Origin: Mycobacterium sp. GA-1841
Lineage (GTDB): Bacteria; Actinomycetota; Actinomycetes; Mycobacteriales; Mycobacteriaceae
Direction of reading: 5' to 3'
Length of the DNA stretch: 64,000 nucleotides
Assembly: GCF_001954135.1 (NCBI RefSeq)
Contig: NZ_MBEQ01000017.1
Location: forward strand, 1-64,000
This document shows positions 49,808-63,897 of the stretch, one piece after another. The translations under genes and the position numbers were made by a program. How positions within the stretch are numbered: position 1 is the first letter of the stretch; each line of letters starts with the position of its first letter. The notes beneath the pieces were generated by a model that did no database searches, was not told the origin of the DNA, and saw nothing but the letters and a program-made list of their open reading frames with translations.

Positions 49808-50788
49808 CCCCGCATGGGCGACCATCGCCCCCGCCGCATTGAGCACGACGGCGTCGCGTACCGGCCCCTTGGCCCCACCGAGGACTGCTCGCGCCTCGGC
49901 GGCGTTGGCGGTGGCGTCGCCACCCACGAGCTCACTGATATCCGCACGCTTGAAACCGAAGGCCGCCGGGTCGAACTTCAACCGGTCCACGGTGCCGGCC
50001 TGCACACGCCAGATGGTGCTGGTGGTCGTGGTGGTCAGCTCGTCGAGACCATCGTCGCCGTGCACCACCAACACACTGGAACCACGTGCGGCATACACCC
50101 CGGCCATCACCTCGGCCAGATCGTCGAACGCGCAGCCGATCAACCCGGCGCGCGGCGAGGCCGGGTTGGTGAGCGGTCCGAGCAGGTTGAAGACGGTCGG
50201 AACGCCGATCTCCCGGCGCACGACCGACGCGTGCCGGTAGGACGGATGGAATTGCGGAGCGAAGGCGAACCCGATACCGACCTCGGCGACGCTGCGCGCC
50301 ACCTCCTCCGGACCCAGGTCGATCCGCACCCCGAGCGCCTCCAACGTGTCGGCCCCGCCCGACAGCGACGATGCCGCCCGGTTGCCGTGCTTGATCACCG
50401 GGACACCGCACGCGGCCACCACGATGGCCGCCATCGTGGACAGGTTCACCGTGTTGGCTCCGTCGCCGCCGGTACCGACGATGTCCACCGTCGCGGTTCC
50501 GATCTGATCGGTGGGCACCCGGCGGGCGTGCGACAGCATGATGTCGGCCAGCTCGCCGACCTCACCCGAGGTTGGCCGCTTCATCTTCATCGCCACCGCG
50601 AAGCCGGCGATCTGAGCCGGGGTGGCCACCCCGGTCATGATCTGGTCCATCGCCCAGCCCGCGTAACCGTTGGGCAGGCTCTGCTCGGTGGTCAGACGTC
50701 CCAGAATGAGCGGCCACGACGGCGCCGCCACGGAACGTGGAGAGGCTGGGTCCGCCGGCGGGAACTGAGGTAAAGATCCAGAAGGCAC
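49682..50788 (-). CDS. trpD: Anthranilate phosphoribosyltransferase TrpD
   Basis: Transfers phosphoribose from PRPP to anthranilate in tryptophan synthesis; 368 residues. Motifs [15 protein letters not shown] (PRPP loop), [21 protein letters not shown] and [15 protein letters not shown] line the active site. It is a lone trp gene here. GTG 50788 lies 6 nt after TAGCAT, a predicted leaderless start; about 20 residues precede the first conserved helix. Tail-to-tail overlap of 126 bp with the exonuclease gene. Confidence 0.95.
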   Translation of the reverse strand: MPSGSLPQFPPADPASPRSVAAPSWPLILGRLTTEQSLPNGYAGWAMDQIMTGVATPAQIAGFAVAMKMKRPTSGEVGELADIMLSHARRVPTDQIGTATVDIVGTGGDGANTVNLSTMAAIVVAACGVPVIKHGNRAASSLSGGADTLEALGVRIDLGPEEVARSVAEVGIGFAFAPQFHPSYRHASVVRREIGVPTVFNLLGPLTNPASPRAGLIGCAFDDLAEVMAGVYAARGSSVLVVHGDDGLDELTTTTTSTIWRVQAGTVDRLKFDPAAFGFKRADISELVGGDATANAAEARAVLGGAKGPVRDAVVLNAAGAMVAHAGLASDAQWVPAWEAGLARATEAIDSGAAEQLLARWVRFSLQF

Positions 50789-50794
50789 CGCCGA

Positions 50795-50800
50795 ATGCTA
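50795..50800 (-). promoter_or_regulatory. -10 element of trpD
   Basis: TAGCAT on the minus strand, 6 nt before the GTG at 50788. Confidence 0.5.
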
Positions 50801-50839
50801 TCGCTGCGACCGTCGAGACCCGGGGTCGCGGGGAACTGA

Positions 50840-55228
<4,389 letters not shown>

Positions 55229-55244
55229 CCACTCCCCTACCCCG

Positions 55245-55290
55245 AACAATCGCCGCAGCTCTCTCCGGAGAGTTGCGGCGATTGTTTTAT
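55245..55290 (+). terminator. Strong terminator hairpin after qcrB
   Basis: AACAATCGCCGCA (55245-55257) pairs with TGCGGCGATTGTT (55274-55286), and the intervening bases form an extra CTCTC/GAGAG stem. The stem ends in TTTTAT on the plus strand, 16 bp after the qcrB stop. Confidence 0.85.
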
Positions 55291-55307
55291 GCGGGGCGGC
55301 CCGGTAT

Positions 55308-55363
55308 TGGTCTAGGTTCTGGTCTAGGGCTGATCTAAGGCTGGTCTAGGGCTGATCTAAGGC
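55308..55363. repeat. 11-bp tandem repeat array
   Basis: Five consecutive copies of about 11 bp, alternating TGGTCTAGGGC and TGATCTAAGGC, that is two 22-bp units plus one degenerate copy. Period equals one helical turn. Confidence 0.8.
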
Positions 55364-55371
55364 TGACGGTC

Positions 55372-55433
55372 CACCGAGATTGCATACAGGGACAAGATTG
55401 GCGTCGATCTTGTCCCTGCGTGCAATCTCGGTG
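55372..55433. repeat. 62-bp imperfect palindrome
   Basis: CACCGAGATTGCA (55372-55384) pairs with TGCAATCTCGGTG (55421-55433), and AGGGACAAGAT (55388-55398) with ATCTTGTCCCT (55407-55417); 3-nt internal bulge and 8-nt loop. Probably a dispersed intergenic palindromic element of mycobacteria, able to end transcription from either side. No U tract. Confidence 0.8.
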
Positions 55434-55555
55434 CTGCCGGACCCTCATGGAGGTAACAGCCAGAGCAATTCACACGTTCCTGGCATCTCAGCTGGGCGGA
55501 TCCGCCGCACCGCGAACGACAACGCCGGATGTGGGCAGAAAGAATTGAGAGAGCA

Positions 55556-56137
55556 CTACGCCGAGAGACGGTCGAGCTCGCGCAGCGCCACGATGAGCAG
55601 CGCGACGACGCCGGCGGTGACGACACCGGCCAGGCCGTACAGGCACCAGGACAGCACATCACTGCCGGTGGCCATCAGATAGGTGGCCAGACCGACCGCC
55701 GCGGTCCCGACCCCCAGGGCGCAGGTGACCGCCAAGGTGAACCGCAGCCACACGACCTGGGCAGCGGCCGTGGGTGCGCCGTTGTCTGCCGCGTAACGGC
55801 TCATGGAGACCGGCGCGGCCCGGTAACTGCCCCCGATGGGGCGCGGTGAGCGGGCCGGAGGCTGCGGTCGTCGTCCCGGCTGTCGGTTGTCGGCCTGGGC
55901 CCGCGCCCGCAGCAACAGCGGCACTGCTGCAGCGATGACCACCACGGACAAGCCGATCACGGTGTAGAGCACCCACGGGGTGTCAGCGCCTTCGGAGCCC
56001 TGCGGGTGGCTTCTGCCCAGGTCGACGAGGGCGACCACAGCGGCCACCCCGGCACCCAATGCAGCGAGCCAGACCGCGGCGCACGCGCCCAGCAAGACTC
56101 GGTCGGTGTTGTCGAGTTCGCTGATCGGCCCGGTCAT
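55556..56137 (-). CDS. Conserved membrane protein (Rv2197c-like)
   Basis: 193-residue membrane protein of unknown function with four hydrophobic spans in two pairs (about 15-37, 55-75; 130-150, 163-185) separated by a Pro/Arg-rich loop (QPGRRPQPPARSPRP). ATG 56137 shares a base with the mmpS3 stop (TGATG), so the two are co-translated. Position between the cytochrome bc1 and oxidase genes is conserved in mycobacteria, but nothing links it to respiration by sequence. Confidence 0.8.
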   Translation of the reverse strand: MTGPISELDNTDRVLLGACAAVWLAALGAGVAAVVALVDLGRSHPQGSEGADTPWVLYTVIGLSVVVIAAAVPLLLRARAQADNRQPGRRPQPPARSPRPIGGSYRAAPVSMSRYAADNGAPTAAAQVVWLRFTLAVTCALGVGTAAVGLATYLMATGSDVLSWCLYGLAGVVTAGVVALLIVALRELDRLSA

Positions 56138-57009
56138 CAGCAGGCTGTCTGTGCCGAATTGTTGGCGTTGGACGACAGCACGGTCCCGTCACTGGCCGTG
56201 ATCGAGCAGTTCAGCCTGCTGACCAGAAAAAGGCTGGAGGCTTCGACCGAACCCACGTCCGAATTGGAGATCGGCGTCATCGTGAAGGTCCACGGGATGT
56301 AGACATTGCGCAGCGTGCGCCGGTTTCCGTTGCCATCGACATAGGTGATCGTGATGATGTCACCCGGCGCCTTGGTACCCGTCACGGAATACGTGACCTG
56401 ACGCGGTCCGGCGTGCGTCGTCGTGGTGGTGGGTGGCGGAGTCGTCGTGTTCGGAGCCGGCGGCGGTGCCTCACTGGTCGGGGCCGGCGGAGGCGGCGGC
56501 GGCTCGGTCACCGTCACCGTCTCGGGCGGCGGCGGAGGCGGCAGCTCCTCTGAGGTCGGCGGGGGCGGCGGTGGAGGCGGTGTGGTGGTGGTGATCTCGT
56601 CTTGCACCGGCGGCGTCGACGTCGTCGTACTGGGCTTCGGCGTCGCGAGATTGTCGGTTTCGCTGTCGCGGGTCACCAGCGCGGCCACCGAGGCAACCAG
56701 TGCCACTGCGGCGATGATGGCCGTGATCCCGACCACCCACGGCCAGCGCGGCGGCGGGGCGGTGTCGACGAGTTCGGTCGCCGGGTCATAGTCGTCGTAG
56801 TCGTAGAGCGCCACGTCGGCGGGCACGTACGGCCCGCTGGTGAACTGCTCGGACTCCGGGGCGGAGTACGCCTGCGAGTAGAACTCCGTCTCACCATCCG
56901 CGCCGGCGCCGGTCACCTGAGTCGGCTCCTCGGGTGCGGAGTGTTTTCCGGGTTGATCCGGCAAATCAGAACCGGAGGCACCCGGTTCCGGGGGATTCGG
57001 CCCGCTCAT
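56137..57009 (-). CDS. mmpS3: MmpS3 family membrane protein
   Basis: 290 residues: an acidic Tyr/Asp-rich cytoplasmic N-terminus (1-85), one membrane span (about 90-112), a long Thr/Pro-rich linker with several six- to eight-proline runs (about 120-200), and a C-terminal MmpS domain ([19 protein letters not shown] to the end) with a likely disulfide pair (Cys268, Cys290). Other MmpS proteins serve MmpL transporters, but there is no mmpL here. ATG 57009 follows AAGGATAGG. Confidence 0.9.
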   Translation of the reverse strand: MSGPNPPEPGASGSDLPDQPGKHSAPEEPTQVTGAGADGETEFYSQAYSAPESEQFTSGPYVPADVALYDYDDYDPATELVDTAPPPRWPWVVGITAIIAAVALVASVAALVTRDSETDNLATPKPSTTTSTPPVQDEITTTTPPPPPPPPTSEELPPPPPPETVTVTEPPPPPPAPTSEAPPPAPNTTTPPPTTTTTHAGPRQVTYSVTGTKAPGDIITITYVDGNGNRRTLRNVYIPWTFTMTPISNSDVGSVEASSLFLVSRLNCSITASDGTVLSSNANNSAQTAC

Positions 57010-57085
57010 CTACGCCTATCCTTCTCGACAACTTCGCTGCCACGCGGACCGAACGGAGCCGTTCGCTGGTGACAGCGCCCCGGCA

Positions 57086-57114
57086 ACATTACCCAACGAG
57101 GAGAAGCCGGTCAG
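57086..57114 (-). promoter_or_regulatory. Candidate mmpS3 promoter
   Basis: On the minus strand CTGACC (57114-57109), 17 bases, TAATGT (57091-57086). Predicted start near 57079 gives a 70-nt leader with a ribosome-binding site. Confidence 0.4.
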
Positions 57115-57194
57115 TCCGGCGCTGCCGGTGGCGGATGAAGTGACGGCTCGATTGTGACCTTGACCAGGCCACAACCGGCACGTCGTCGGACGGG

Positions 57195-57614
57195 TCAGTG
57201 CTTCTCAGGACCCCAGTAGTACTCGAAGACCAGGCCACTGACGGCCATCAGCACCAGGCAGATACCGGCCACCATCAACCAGGGCAACCACAGTGCGGTG
57301 CCGACCGCGACGACCGAGAAGGCCAGCGCGATCAGGATCGGCCACCAGCTGTGCGGCGAGTAAAAGCCCAGTTCGCCTGCACCGTCGCTGATCTCGGCAT
57401 CCTCATAGTCCTCGGGGCGGGTGTCGAGACGACGGGCCACGAAGCGGAAGAACGTGCCGGTGATCAGGGTCAGGCCGGTGGTGAGCGCCAGCGCGGTGGT
57501 ACCGGCCCACTCCACGCCGCCGTTGGCGAACATTGCCGTCAAGACGCCGTACACGACCGCCGACAACGCGAAGAACGCCGTGAGGATCTCGAACAGTCGA
57601 GCTTCAATATGCAT
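57195..57614 (-). CDS. ctaF: Cytochrome c oxidase subunit IV CtaF
   Basis: Small actinobacterial oxidase subunit, 139 residues with four membrane spans. Opens [15 protein letters not shown]; the central loop [21 protein letters not shown] and [14 protein letters not shown] are typical. Belongs to the bcc-aa3 supercomplex. ATG 57614 lies 12 bp after ctaC, so the two form an operon. Confidence 0.94.
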   Translation of the reverse strand: MHIEARLFEILTAFFALSAVVYGVLTAMFANGGVEWAGTTALALTTGLTLITGTFFRFVARRLDTRPEDYEDAEISDGAGELGFYSPHSWWPILIALAFSVVAVGTALWLPWLMVAGICLVLMAVSGLVFEYYWGPEKH

Positions 57615-57626
57615 TGCGTGTAGCCC

Positions 57627-58664
57627 CTACTTGCTCGCCTGCGGTGCCTGCTCACCGCGTCGGGTATCGAACGGGTGAGTGGTGATGGCCACCGGCGGCT
57701 GGTTGATCGCCGCCAACGCCTCGGCATTGGTCTTGCCCGCGTTGCGCTGGTCGATGTAGGCCTTGAAGTCATTGGGTTCGACGACTCGGACCTCGAAGTT
57801 CATCATCGAGTGGTAGGTGCCGCACATCTCGGTGCAGCGCCCGACGAACGCGCCGGTCTGCTCGATCTTGCTGACCTGGAAGATGTGATCCGAGTGGTTG
57901 GCCACCGGGTCGGGCATCACGTCACGCTTGAACAGGAACTCGGGCACCCAGAAACCGTGGATCACGTCCGCGGAGTTGAGCTGGAACTCGACGCGCTTGC
58001 CGACCGGGAGGACGAGGACCGGGATCTCGTTGGAGGTGCCCAGCGTCTCGATCTTGTCGAAGTTCAGGTAGGTGCGATCCTCGGGGTTGAGGCCACGCAC
58101 GGCGCCGACGCGCTCATGCCCGTGCTCGTCCTCGCCCTCGGGCTTGGACGTCATTGCGGCCTTGCGCTCGGGATCGGCACCGTCGTAGTCGAATGACCCG
58201 TCGGCGAAGTCGATCTTCTGGTAACCGAACTTCCAGTTCCACTGGAAGGCGGTCACGTCGATGACGACCTCGGGGTTGGGATCCTTGTGCAGCATGCGCT
58301 CCTGGACCACCACGGTGAAGTAGAACAGCACCGAGATGATGAGGAACGGGATGACCGTCAGCACCAGCTCGAGCGGCATGTTGTAGCCGAACTGGCGCGG
58401 AAGCTCAGTGTCGCCCTTCTTCTTCCGGTGGAACGCACTCGACCAGAAGATCAGAGCCCACACGATGGCGCCCACGACGAAGGACGCAATCACGGAGCCG
58501 ATCCACAGCTCTCGGTTGAGTTTGCCCTCCGGGGTGATCCCGGTCGGCCAGCCGAGCGCGAGTGCGTCCTGCCAGCTGCAGCCGCTCAGCAAGAGGGCTG
58601 AGCCACCCAGGACGATTGTCAACAACGCCGCTCGGGCCACCGCCTTAAGCCCGCGAGGTGTCAC
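57627..58664 (-). CDS. ctaC: Cytochrome c oxidase subunit II CtaC
   Basis: CuA-bearing subunit accepting electrons from QcrC, 345 residues. A lipoprotein-like signal ends LLLSGC, two membrane spans follow (about 53-75, 98-120), then the cupredoxin domain with CuA ligands Cys277, Cys281, His285 and Met288 in [17 protein letters not shown] 58664 follows AGGAGG, a perfect ribosome-binding site. An acidic insert (about 180-200) is typical of mycobacteria. Confidence 0.96.
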   Translation of the reverse strand: MTPRGLKAVARAALLTIVLGGSALLLSGCSWQDALALGWPTGITPEGKLNRELWIGSVIASFVVGAIVWALIFWSSAFHRKKKGDTELPRQFGYNMPLELVLTVIPFLIISVLFYFTVVVQERMLHKDPNPEVVIDVTAFQWNWKFGYQKIDFADGSFDYDGADPERKAAMTSKPEGEDEHGHERVGAVRGLNPEDRTYLNFDKIETLGTSNEIPVLVLPVGKRVEFQLNSADVIHGFWVPEFLFKRDVMPDPVANHSDHIFQVSKIEQTGAFVGRCTEMCGTYHSMMNFEVRVVEPNDFKAYIDQRNAGKTNAEALAAINQPPVAITTHPFDTRRGEQAPQASK

Positions 58665-58721
58665 GTTGGCGCCTCCTAGATCGGTATTTCGCGACCGCGA
58701 CCGGTCGTTGTTTTGCGAATA

Positions 58722-58734
58722 CTACGCAGCGTAG
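58722..58734. promoter_or_regulatory. Palindrome in the ctaC-asnB promoter region
   Basis: CTACGC, one base, GCGTAG: a perfect 13-bp palindrome 58-70 bp upstream of the ctaC start, overlapping a TACGCT -10-like hexamer and next to TAGTAT. Possible repressor site. Confidence 0.4.
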
Positions 58735-58809
58735 ACCACGCCCGTGCGCGGGAGCGAAGCGACTGGCGCAACAGCGCGGGTGGTGGTCTGTCGGACCCGC
58801 CGGATCAGA

Positions 58810-58815
58810 CATACT
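58810..58815 (+). promoter_or_regulatory. -10 element of asnB
   Basis: CATACT, 6 nt before the GTG at 58822; no ribosome-binding site, predicted leaderless. Confidence 0.45.
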
Positions 58816-58821
58816 GGCGCG

Positions 58822-60810
58822 GTGTGCGGACTGCTCGCGTTGGTAACTGACCCCTCCCACTCGACCCGGGGTGAGGCCTCCCCCAGCCCCATATCGGAAG
58901 CCGAATCGCGGCTGGTCGACGCCGTGGCGAACGCTTCGCACCTGATGCGTCACCGCGGCCCCGACGAGCCTGGCACCTGGGCGGACCCGGCCGGCGACGG
59001 CCACGAGGGTTCCGTGGTGCTCGGCTTCAACCGGCTGTCGATCATCGACATCGCCCACAGCCATCAACCGTTGCGGTGGGGCCCGGCCGACGCGCCGGAC
59101 CGGTACGTGTTGGTGTTCAACGGCGAGATCTACAACTACCTCGAGCTCCGGGAGACGTTGACCGCCGAATACGGAGCGGTGTTCCACACCGACGGCGACG
59201 GCGAGGCCATCGTCGCGGCCTACCACCACTGGGGTGCCGATTCGCTGAACCGGCTGCGCGGGATGTTCGCGTTCGCGTTGTGGGACACCGTCGAGCGCGA
59301 GTTGTTCTGCGCGCGGGATCCCTTCGGCATCAAACCGCTGTACCTGGCCACCGGACCGGGCGGCACCGCGGTGGGCAGCGAGAAGAAGTGCCTGTTGGAC
59401 CTGGCCGACCTGCTGGGGCTCGACCTCGGCATCGACGAGCGGGCCGTGCAGCACTACACCGTGCTGCAATATGTGCCCGAACCCGAGACGCTGCACCGCG
59501 GGATCCGCCGACTGGAGTCGGGCAGCTATGCCCGTCTCAAGCCCGGCGGGCGCCCCGAGGTGACGCGGTATTTCGTTCCGAAGTTCACCGCGACGCCGTT
59601 CGTCAAGGGCGCAGAGCAGGCCCGCTACGACGAGATCACCGCGGCGCTGGAGGATTCTGTCGCCAAGCACATGCGGGCCGATGTGACGGTGGGCGCGTTC
59701 CTGTCCGGCGGCATCGACTCGACGGCCACCGCTGCGCTGGCGATGCGTCACAACCCTCGCCTGATCACCTTCACCACAGGCTTCGAGCGTGAGGGCTTCT
59801 CCGAGGTCGATGTGGCCGTGGCCTCGGCGGAAGCCATCGGCGCGCGGCACGTCACCAAGGTGGTCAGTCAGGCCGAGTTCGTCGAGGCACTGCCGGAGAT
59901 CGTCTGGTATCTGGACGAGCCGGTGGCCGATCCGGCCCTGGTGCCGCTGTTCTTCATCGCACGGGAGGCCCGCAAGCACGTCAAGGTGGTGCTCTCCGGC
60001 GAGGGTGCCGACGAGTTGTTCGGTGGCTACACCATCTACCGGGAACCGTTGTCGCTCAAGCCTTTCGACTATCTGCCCCGGCCGGTGCGCAAATCGCTGG
60101 GCAAGGCGTCCAAGCCGCTGCCGGAAGGGATGCGCGGCAAGAGCCTGCTGCACCGCGGTTCGCTCACGCTCGAAGAGCGGTATTACGGCAATGCCCGCAG
60201 CTTCTCCGACGATCAGCTGCGGGCGGTACTGCCGGGCTTCCGGCCGGAGTGGACCCACACCGACGTGACCGACCCGATCTATGCGCAGTCCGAGGGCTGG
60301 GATCCGGTGGCGCGCATGCAACACATCGATCTGTTCACCTGGCTGCGCGGCGACATCCTGGTCAAGGCCGACAAGATCACCATGGCCAATTCGCTGGAGC
60401 TGCGGGTGCCGTTCCTGGACTCCGAGGTGTTCGCAGTGGCCTCGCGGTTGCCGGTCGATCAGAAGATCACCCGCTCGACCACCAAGTACGCCCTGCGCCG
60501 CGCGCTCGAGCCGATCGTGCCCCCGCATGTCCTGAATCGGCCGAAGCTGGGCTTCCCGGTGCCGATCCGGCACTGGCTGCGCGCTGGTGAGCTGCTGGAT
60601 TGGGCCAATGCGATGACGGCGTCGTCACAGGCCGGTGCCTACGTCGATCTGGCCGCCGTGCGCACCATGCTCGACGAGCACCGCAATGGCGTCAGCGATC
60701 ACAGCCGCCGACTGTGGACCGTGCTCATCTTCATGCTGTGGCACGCCATCTTCGTCGAGCACAGCATCACCCCGCAGATCAAAGAGCCGCACTACCCGGT
60801 TCAGCTGTAA
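58822..60810 (+). CDS. asnB: Glutamine-dependent asparagine synthetase AsnB-type amidotransferase
   Basis: 662 residues. GTG TGC at the start exposes Cys2, the amidotransferase nucleophile (CGLLALV), and MRHRGPDEPGTW, FNGEIYNYLELR and DGDGEAI complete the class II glutaminase domain. The synthetase half has the PP-loop SGGIDS at 295-300 and GEGADELFGGY. In mycobacteria the homologous gene, also called ltsA, amidates diaminopimelate in peptidoglycan and affects lysozyme and beta-lactam sensitivity, so that rather than free asparagine may be its main role. A 15-bp stem hairpin spans its 3' end. Confidence 0.92.
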   Translation: MCGLLALVTDPSHSTRGEASPSPISEAESRLVDAVANASHLMRHRGPDEPGTWADPAGDGHEGSVVLGFNRLSIIDIAHSHQPLRWGPADAPDRYVLVFNGEIYNYLELRETLTAEYGAVFHTDGDGEAIVAAYHHWGADSLNRLRGMFAFALWDTVERELFCARDPFGIKPLYLATGPGGTAVGSEKKCLLDLADLLGLDLGIDERAVQHYTVLQYVPEPETLHRGIRRLESGSYARLKPGGRPEVTRYFVPKFTATPFVKGAEQARYDEITAALEDSVAKHMRADVTVGAFLSGGIDSTATAALAMRHNPRLITFTTGFEREGFSEVDVAVASAEAIGARHVTKVVSQAEFVEALPEIVWYLDEPVADPALVPLFFIAREARKHVKVVLSGEGADELFGGYTIYREPLSLKPFDYLPRPVRKSLGKASKPLPEGMRGKSLLHRGSLTLEERYYGNARSFSDDQLRAVLPGFRPEWTHTDVTDPIYAQSEGWDPVARMQHIDLFTWLRGDILVKADKITMANSLELRVPFLDSEVFAVASRLPVDQKITRSTTKYALRRALEPIVPPHVLNRPKLGFPVPIRHWLRAGELLDWANAMTASSQAGAYVDLAAVRTMLDEHRNGVSDHSRRLWTVLIFMLWHAIFVEHSITPQIKEPHYPVQL

Positions 60811-60825
60811 CGGGTAGTGCGGCTC
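60784..60825. terminator. Perfect 15-bp inverted repeat at the asnB 3' end
   Basis: GAGCCGCACTACCCG (60784-60798) and CGGGTAGTGCGGCTC (60811-60825) flank a 12-nt loop containing the asnB stop. No T run follows, so it would be a U-less mycobacterial terminator serving asnB and, from the other side, adoK. Confidence 0.65.
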
Positions 60826-60845
60826 CCACGTCGGGTCAGGTGGCG

Positions 60846-61835
<990 letters not shown>

Positions 61836-61994
61836 TCATTTTGTTAAGTCGACTACATAAACCCTACTCGCGCAGCCCGGTGGTCAGTCTGAGCCACGGT
61901 CGCACTTTCCGGGTTGCGCTAACCTGCGTATAACCGTAATCCCGGTCACCGTAGACGGCTGACCCACCTCCAGATCACGCGGGAGCGCCAATTA

Positions 61995-62621
61995 ATGACT
62001 GGTTCTTACCAGTACCCCGAGCACATTCCGCCCCAGCAGTATCCCGAGCAGATACCGTCCGCTGCCCCGGCGTATCCGGGCACGATGCCGCCACCGGTTC
62101 CGTACCCCAAGCGGAGGTGGCCCAAAATCCTGGCGGTAGTGCTGGCGGTGGCTGTGCTGGCCGGCGTGCTGATCGCGGTGTTGAACGCCGGTGGCGGCGG
62201 CAGGCCTGCGACTCCGGAAGCAGTCTCGGACGCCAAGGCTCAGGCCGCTATCCAGGAGTACCTCGACGCTCTGATCGACGGGGATGACGAAACCATCGCA
62301 CGCCACACGCTGTGCGGGCTGTACGACGGGGTGAAGGACCGCAAGGCAGATCTCGCGGTGGCCGGCCTGGCCAGCGACGCATTCCGCAAGCAGTTCAGCC
62401 ATGTCGAGGTGACCGGCATCGACAAGAACGTGCCGTGGTCCACCACGCAGGCGCAGGTGCTGTTCACCATGAAAGTCGCTCCGGCAAGCGGATCGACACG
62501 GGGTCAACGTCCCATGGACGAGGAACAACAGGGCGTGGCGCAGCTGCTGGTGCAGAGTGACGGAAAGACCGAGCAGGTATTGGTGTGCTCGTACGTGCTG
62601 CGTACCAGCGGTCAGTACTGA
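61995..62621 (+). CDS. Membrane-anchored protein (Rv2203-like)
   Basis: 208 residues. A Tyr/Pro/Gln-rich cytoplasmic N-terminus (1-38), one membrane span (about 43-63), then an extracytoplasmic domain starting KAQAAIQEYLDALIDGD, resembling NTF2/DUF4878-type folds found in many mycobacterial membrane proteins. Ends LLVQSDGKTEQVLVCSYVLR. Function unknown. ATG 61995 has GGGAGC upstream. Divergent from adoK, convergent with the ErpA-type gene 21 bp away. Confidence 0.8.
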   Translation: MTGSYQYPEHIPPQQYPEQIPSAAPAYPGTMPPPVPYPKRRWPKILAVVLAVAVLAGVLIAVLNAGGGGRPATPEAVSDAKAQAAIQEYLDALIDGDDETIARHTLCGLYDGVKDRKADLAVAGLASDAFRKQFSHVEVTGIDKNVPWSTTQAQVLFTMKVAPASGSTRGQRPMDEEQQGVAQLLVQSDGKTEQVLVCSYVLRTSGQY

Positions 62622-62642
62622 CCGCCGGCCGTCAGCTCAACG

Positions 62643-62999
62643 TCAGTTGAAGGAGTCGCCGCAGGCGCAGGAGCCGGTGGCGTTGGGGTTGTCGATCGTG
62701 AAGCCCTGCTTCTCGATCGAGTCGACGAAGTCGATCGTGGCGCCCTGTACATACGGAGCGCTCATCCGGTCGACGGTCAGATTGACGCCGCCGAACTCGG
62801 CGGTCAGGTCACCGTCGAGCGTCCGGTCGTCGAAGAACAGGTTGTAACGCAGGCCGGCGCAACCGCCCGGCTGCACCGCGATCCGCAGTGCGAGGTCGTC
62901 GCGGCCTTCCTGGTCCAGCAGCGCCTTCGCCTTCGACGCCGCGGCGTCCGTCAGGGTCACACCGTGGGTCTCGGTGGAGGTGGCGTCCTGAACAGTCAT
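62643..62999 (-). CDS. erpA: ErpA/HesB-type iron-sulfur cluster insertion protein
   Basis: A-type carrier, 118 residues, that passes Fe-S clusters to target proteins. The three cluster Cys are present: one in QPGGCAGLRY and two in GSCACGDSF at the C-terminus. The central beta core LALRIAVQ and FDDRTLDGDL fits the family (Rv2204c-like). ATG 62999 follows AGGGAG. It stands alone; the suf operon is elsewhere, so it probably serves respiratory or general Fe-S proteins. Confidence 0.93.
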   Translation of the reverse strand: MTVQDATSTETHGVTLTDAAASKAKALLDQEGRDDLALRIAVQPGGCAGLRYNLFFDDRTLDGDLTAEFGGVNLTVDRMSAPYVQGATIDFVDSIEKQGFTIDNPNATGSCACGDSFN

Positions 63000-63168
63000 A
63001 GCTCTCCCTAAGCATCCCTGGGCATCTCTGATGCCGGTACAGCTGAAGTACGTCGCAAACGCGTGGACAACAACCGCGCGTCTACTACCTCAACGGTACC
63101 TTGTTCCGCCGCTATTCCCGACTTATCCACAGGCCGGGGCATGTGGCCAGGGCACATTCCGTGGGCAG

Positions 63169-63174
63169 TAACCT
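63169..63174 (+). promoter_or_regulatory. -10 element of the DUF3043 gene
   Basis: TAACCT, 7 nt before the GTG at 63182; supports this start over the open frame upstream. Confidence 0.5.
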
Positions 63175-63181
63175 GGCTGGC

Positions 63182-63874
63182 GTGAAGCTGTTGGGCCGTA
63201 AGAAGGACAACGAAGGCGAACCCGCCGGGACCGACCGGGTGGGCGACGAGGTCACGGGCGACGAATCGACCTCCGCCGCATCCTCGGCGGCCGCCGGCAC
63301 CGCACCCAAGGGCCGGCCGACACCCAAACGCAGCGAGGCCACCAAGCGACGCGGTCCCGTCGCTCCCGCTCCCCTGACCGCCGCCGAGGCGCGGCAGCGC
63401 CGCAAGGAGCTGCGTGGGCCCAAGCTGTCGAAGGAAGAGCGCAAGATCGAGCGGATCACCCGTCGCGCCGACATGGCCGACCGCCGCGAGAAGATGATGG
63501 CCGGCGACGAGGCCTACCTGCTGCCCCGGGACAAGGGCCCGGTGCGCCGCTATGTCCGCAACATCGTCGACGCGCGTCGCAACGTGCTCGGCCTGTTCAT
63601 GCCGGCCGCGCTGGCGATGATCTTCTTCATGCTGGCGTTGCCCTCGCTGAAGTTCCAGCAGATCCTGTCCTACGCGATGCTGGTCCTGGTGGTCATCATG
63701 CTCGTCGACGGGGTGATCGTGGGCCGCAAGGTGAACCGCATGGTGGACGAGAAGTTCCCCGACAACACCGAAAGTGGTTTCAAACTCGGGCTTTACGCGG
63801 CCAGCCGGGCCTCCCAGCTGCGGCGCATGCGCGCGCCGCGACCCGTGGTCAACCGCGGCGACAAGATCTCTTGA
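63182..63874 (+). CDS. DUF3043 membrane protein (Rv2206-like)
   Basis: 230 residues. A charged Ala/Lys-rich N-terminus with KGRPTPKRSEATKRRG and RKELRGPKLSKEERK is followed by MADRREKMMAGDEAYLLPRDKGP and PVRRYVRNIVDARRN, the DUF3043 signature, then two membrane spans (about 140-160, 165-183) and a basic tail. Function unknown; it may bind nucleic acid or membranes. GTG 63182 is supported by the TAACCT -10. Confidence 0.85.
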   Translation: MKLLGRKKDNEGEPAGTDRVGDEVTGDESTSAASSAAAGTAPKGRPTPKRSEATKRRGPVAPAPLTAAEARQRRKELRGPKLSKEERKIERITRRADMADRREKMMAGDEAYLLPRDKGPVRRYVRNIVDARRNVLGLFMPAALAMIFFMLALPSLKFQQILSYAMLVLVVIMLVDGVIVGRKVNRMVDEKFPDNTESGFKLGLYAASRASQLRRMRAPRPVVNRGDKIS

Positions 63875-63897
63875 TGGCCGTTGGGGCGGCCTGAGGC

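Larger units (their letters stand above)
55229..55555. other. 327-bp spacer between convergent qcrB and Rv2197c-like genes
   Basis: No coding sequence seen. It holds, in order, the qcrB terminator, the 11-bp repeat array and the 62-bp palindrome; the remaining 120 bp (55434-55555) show nothing recognisable. Confidence 0.7.

Noticed and set aside
58645..60573. 642-residue open frame antisense to asnB
   Set aside because: No domain pattern; mirrors codon bias of asnB.
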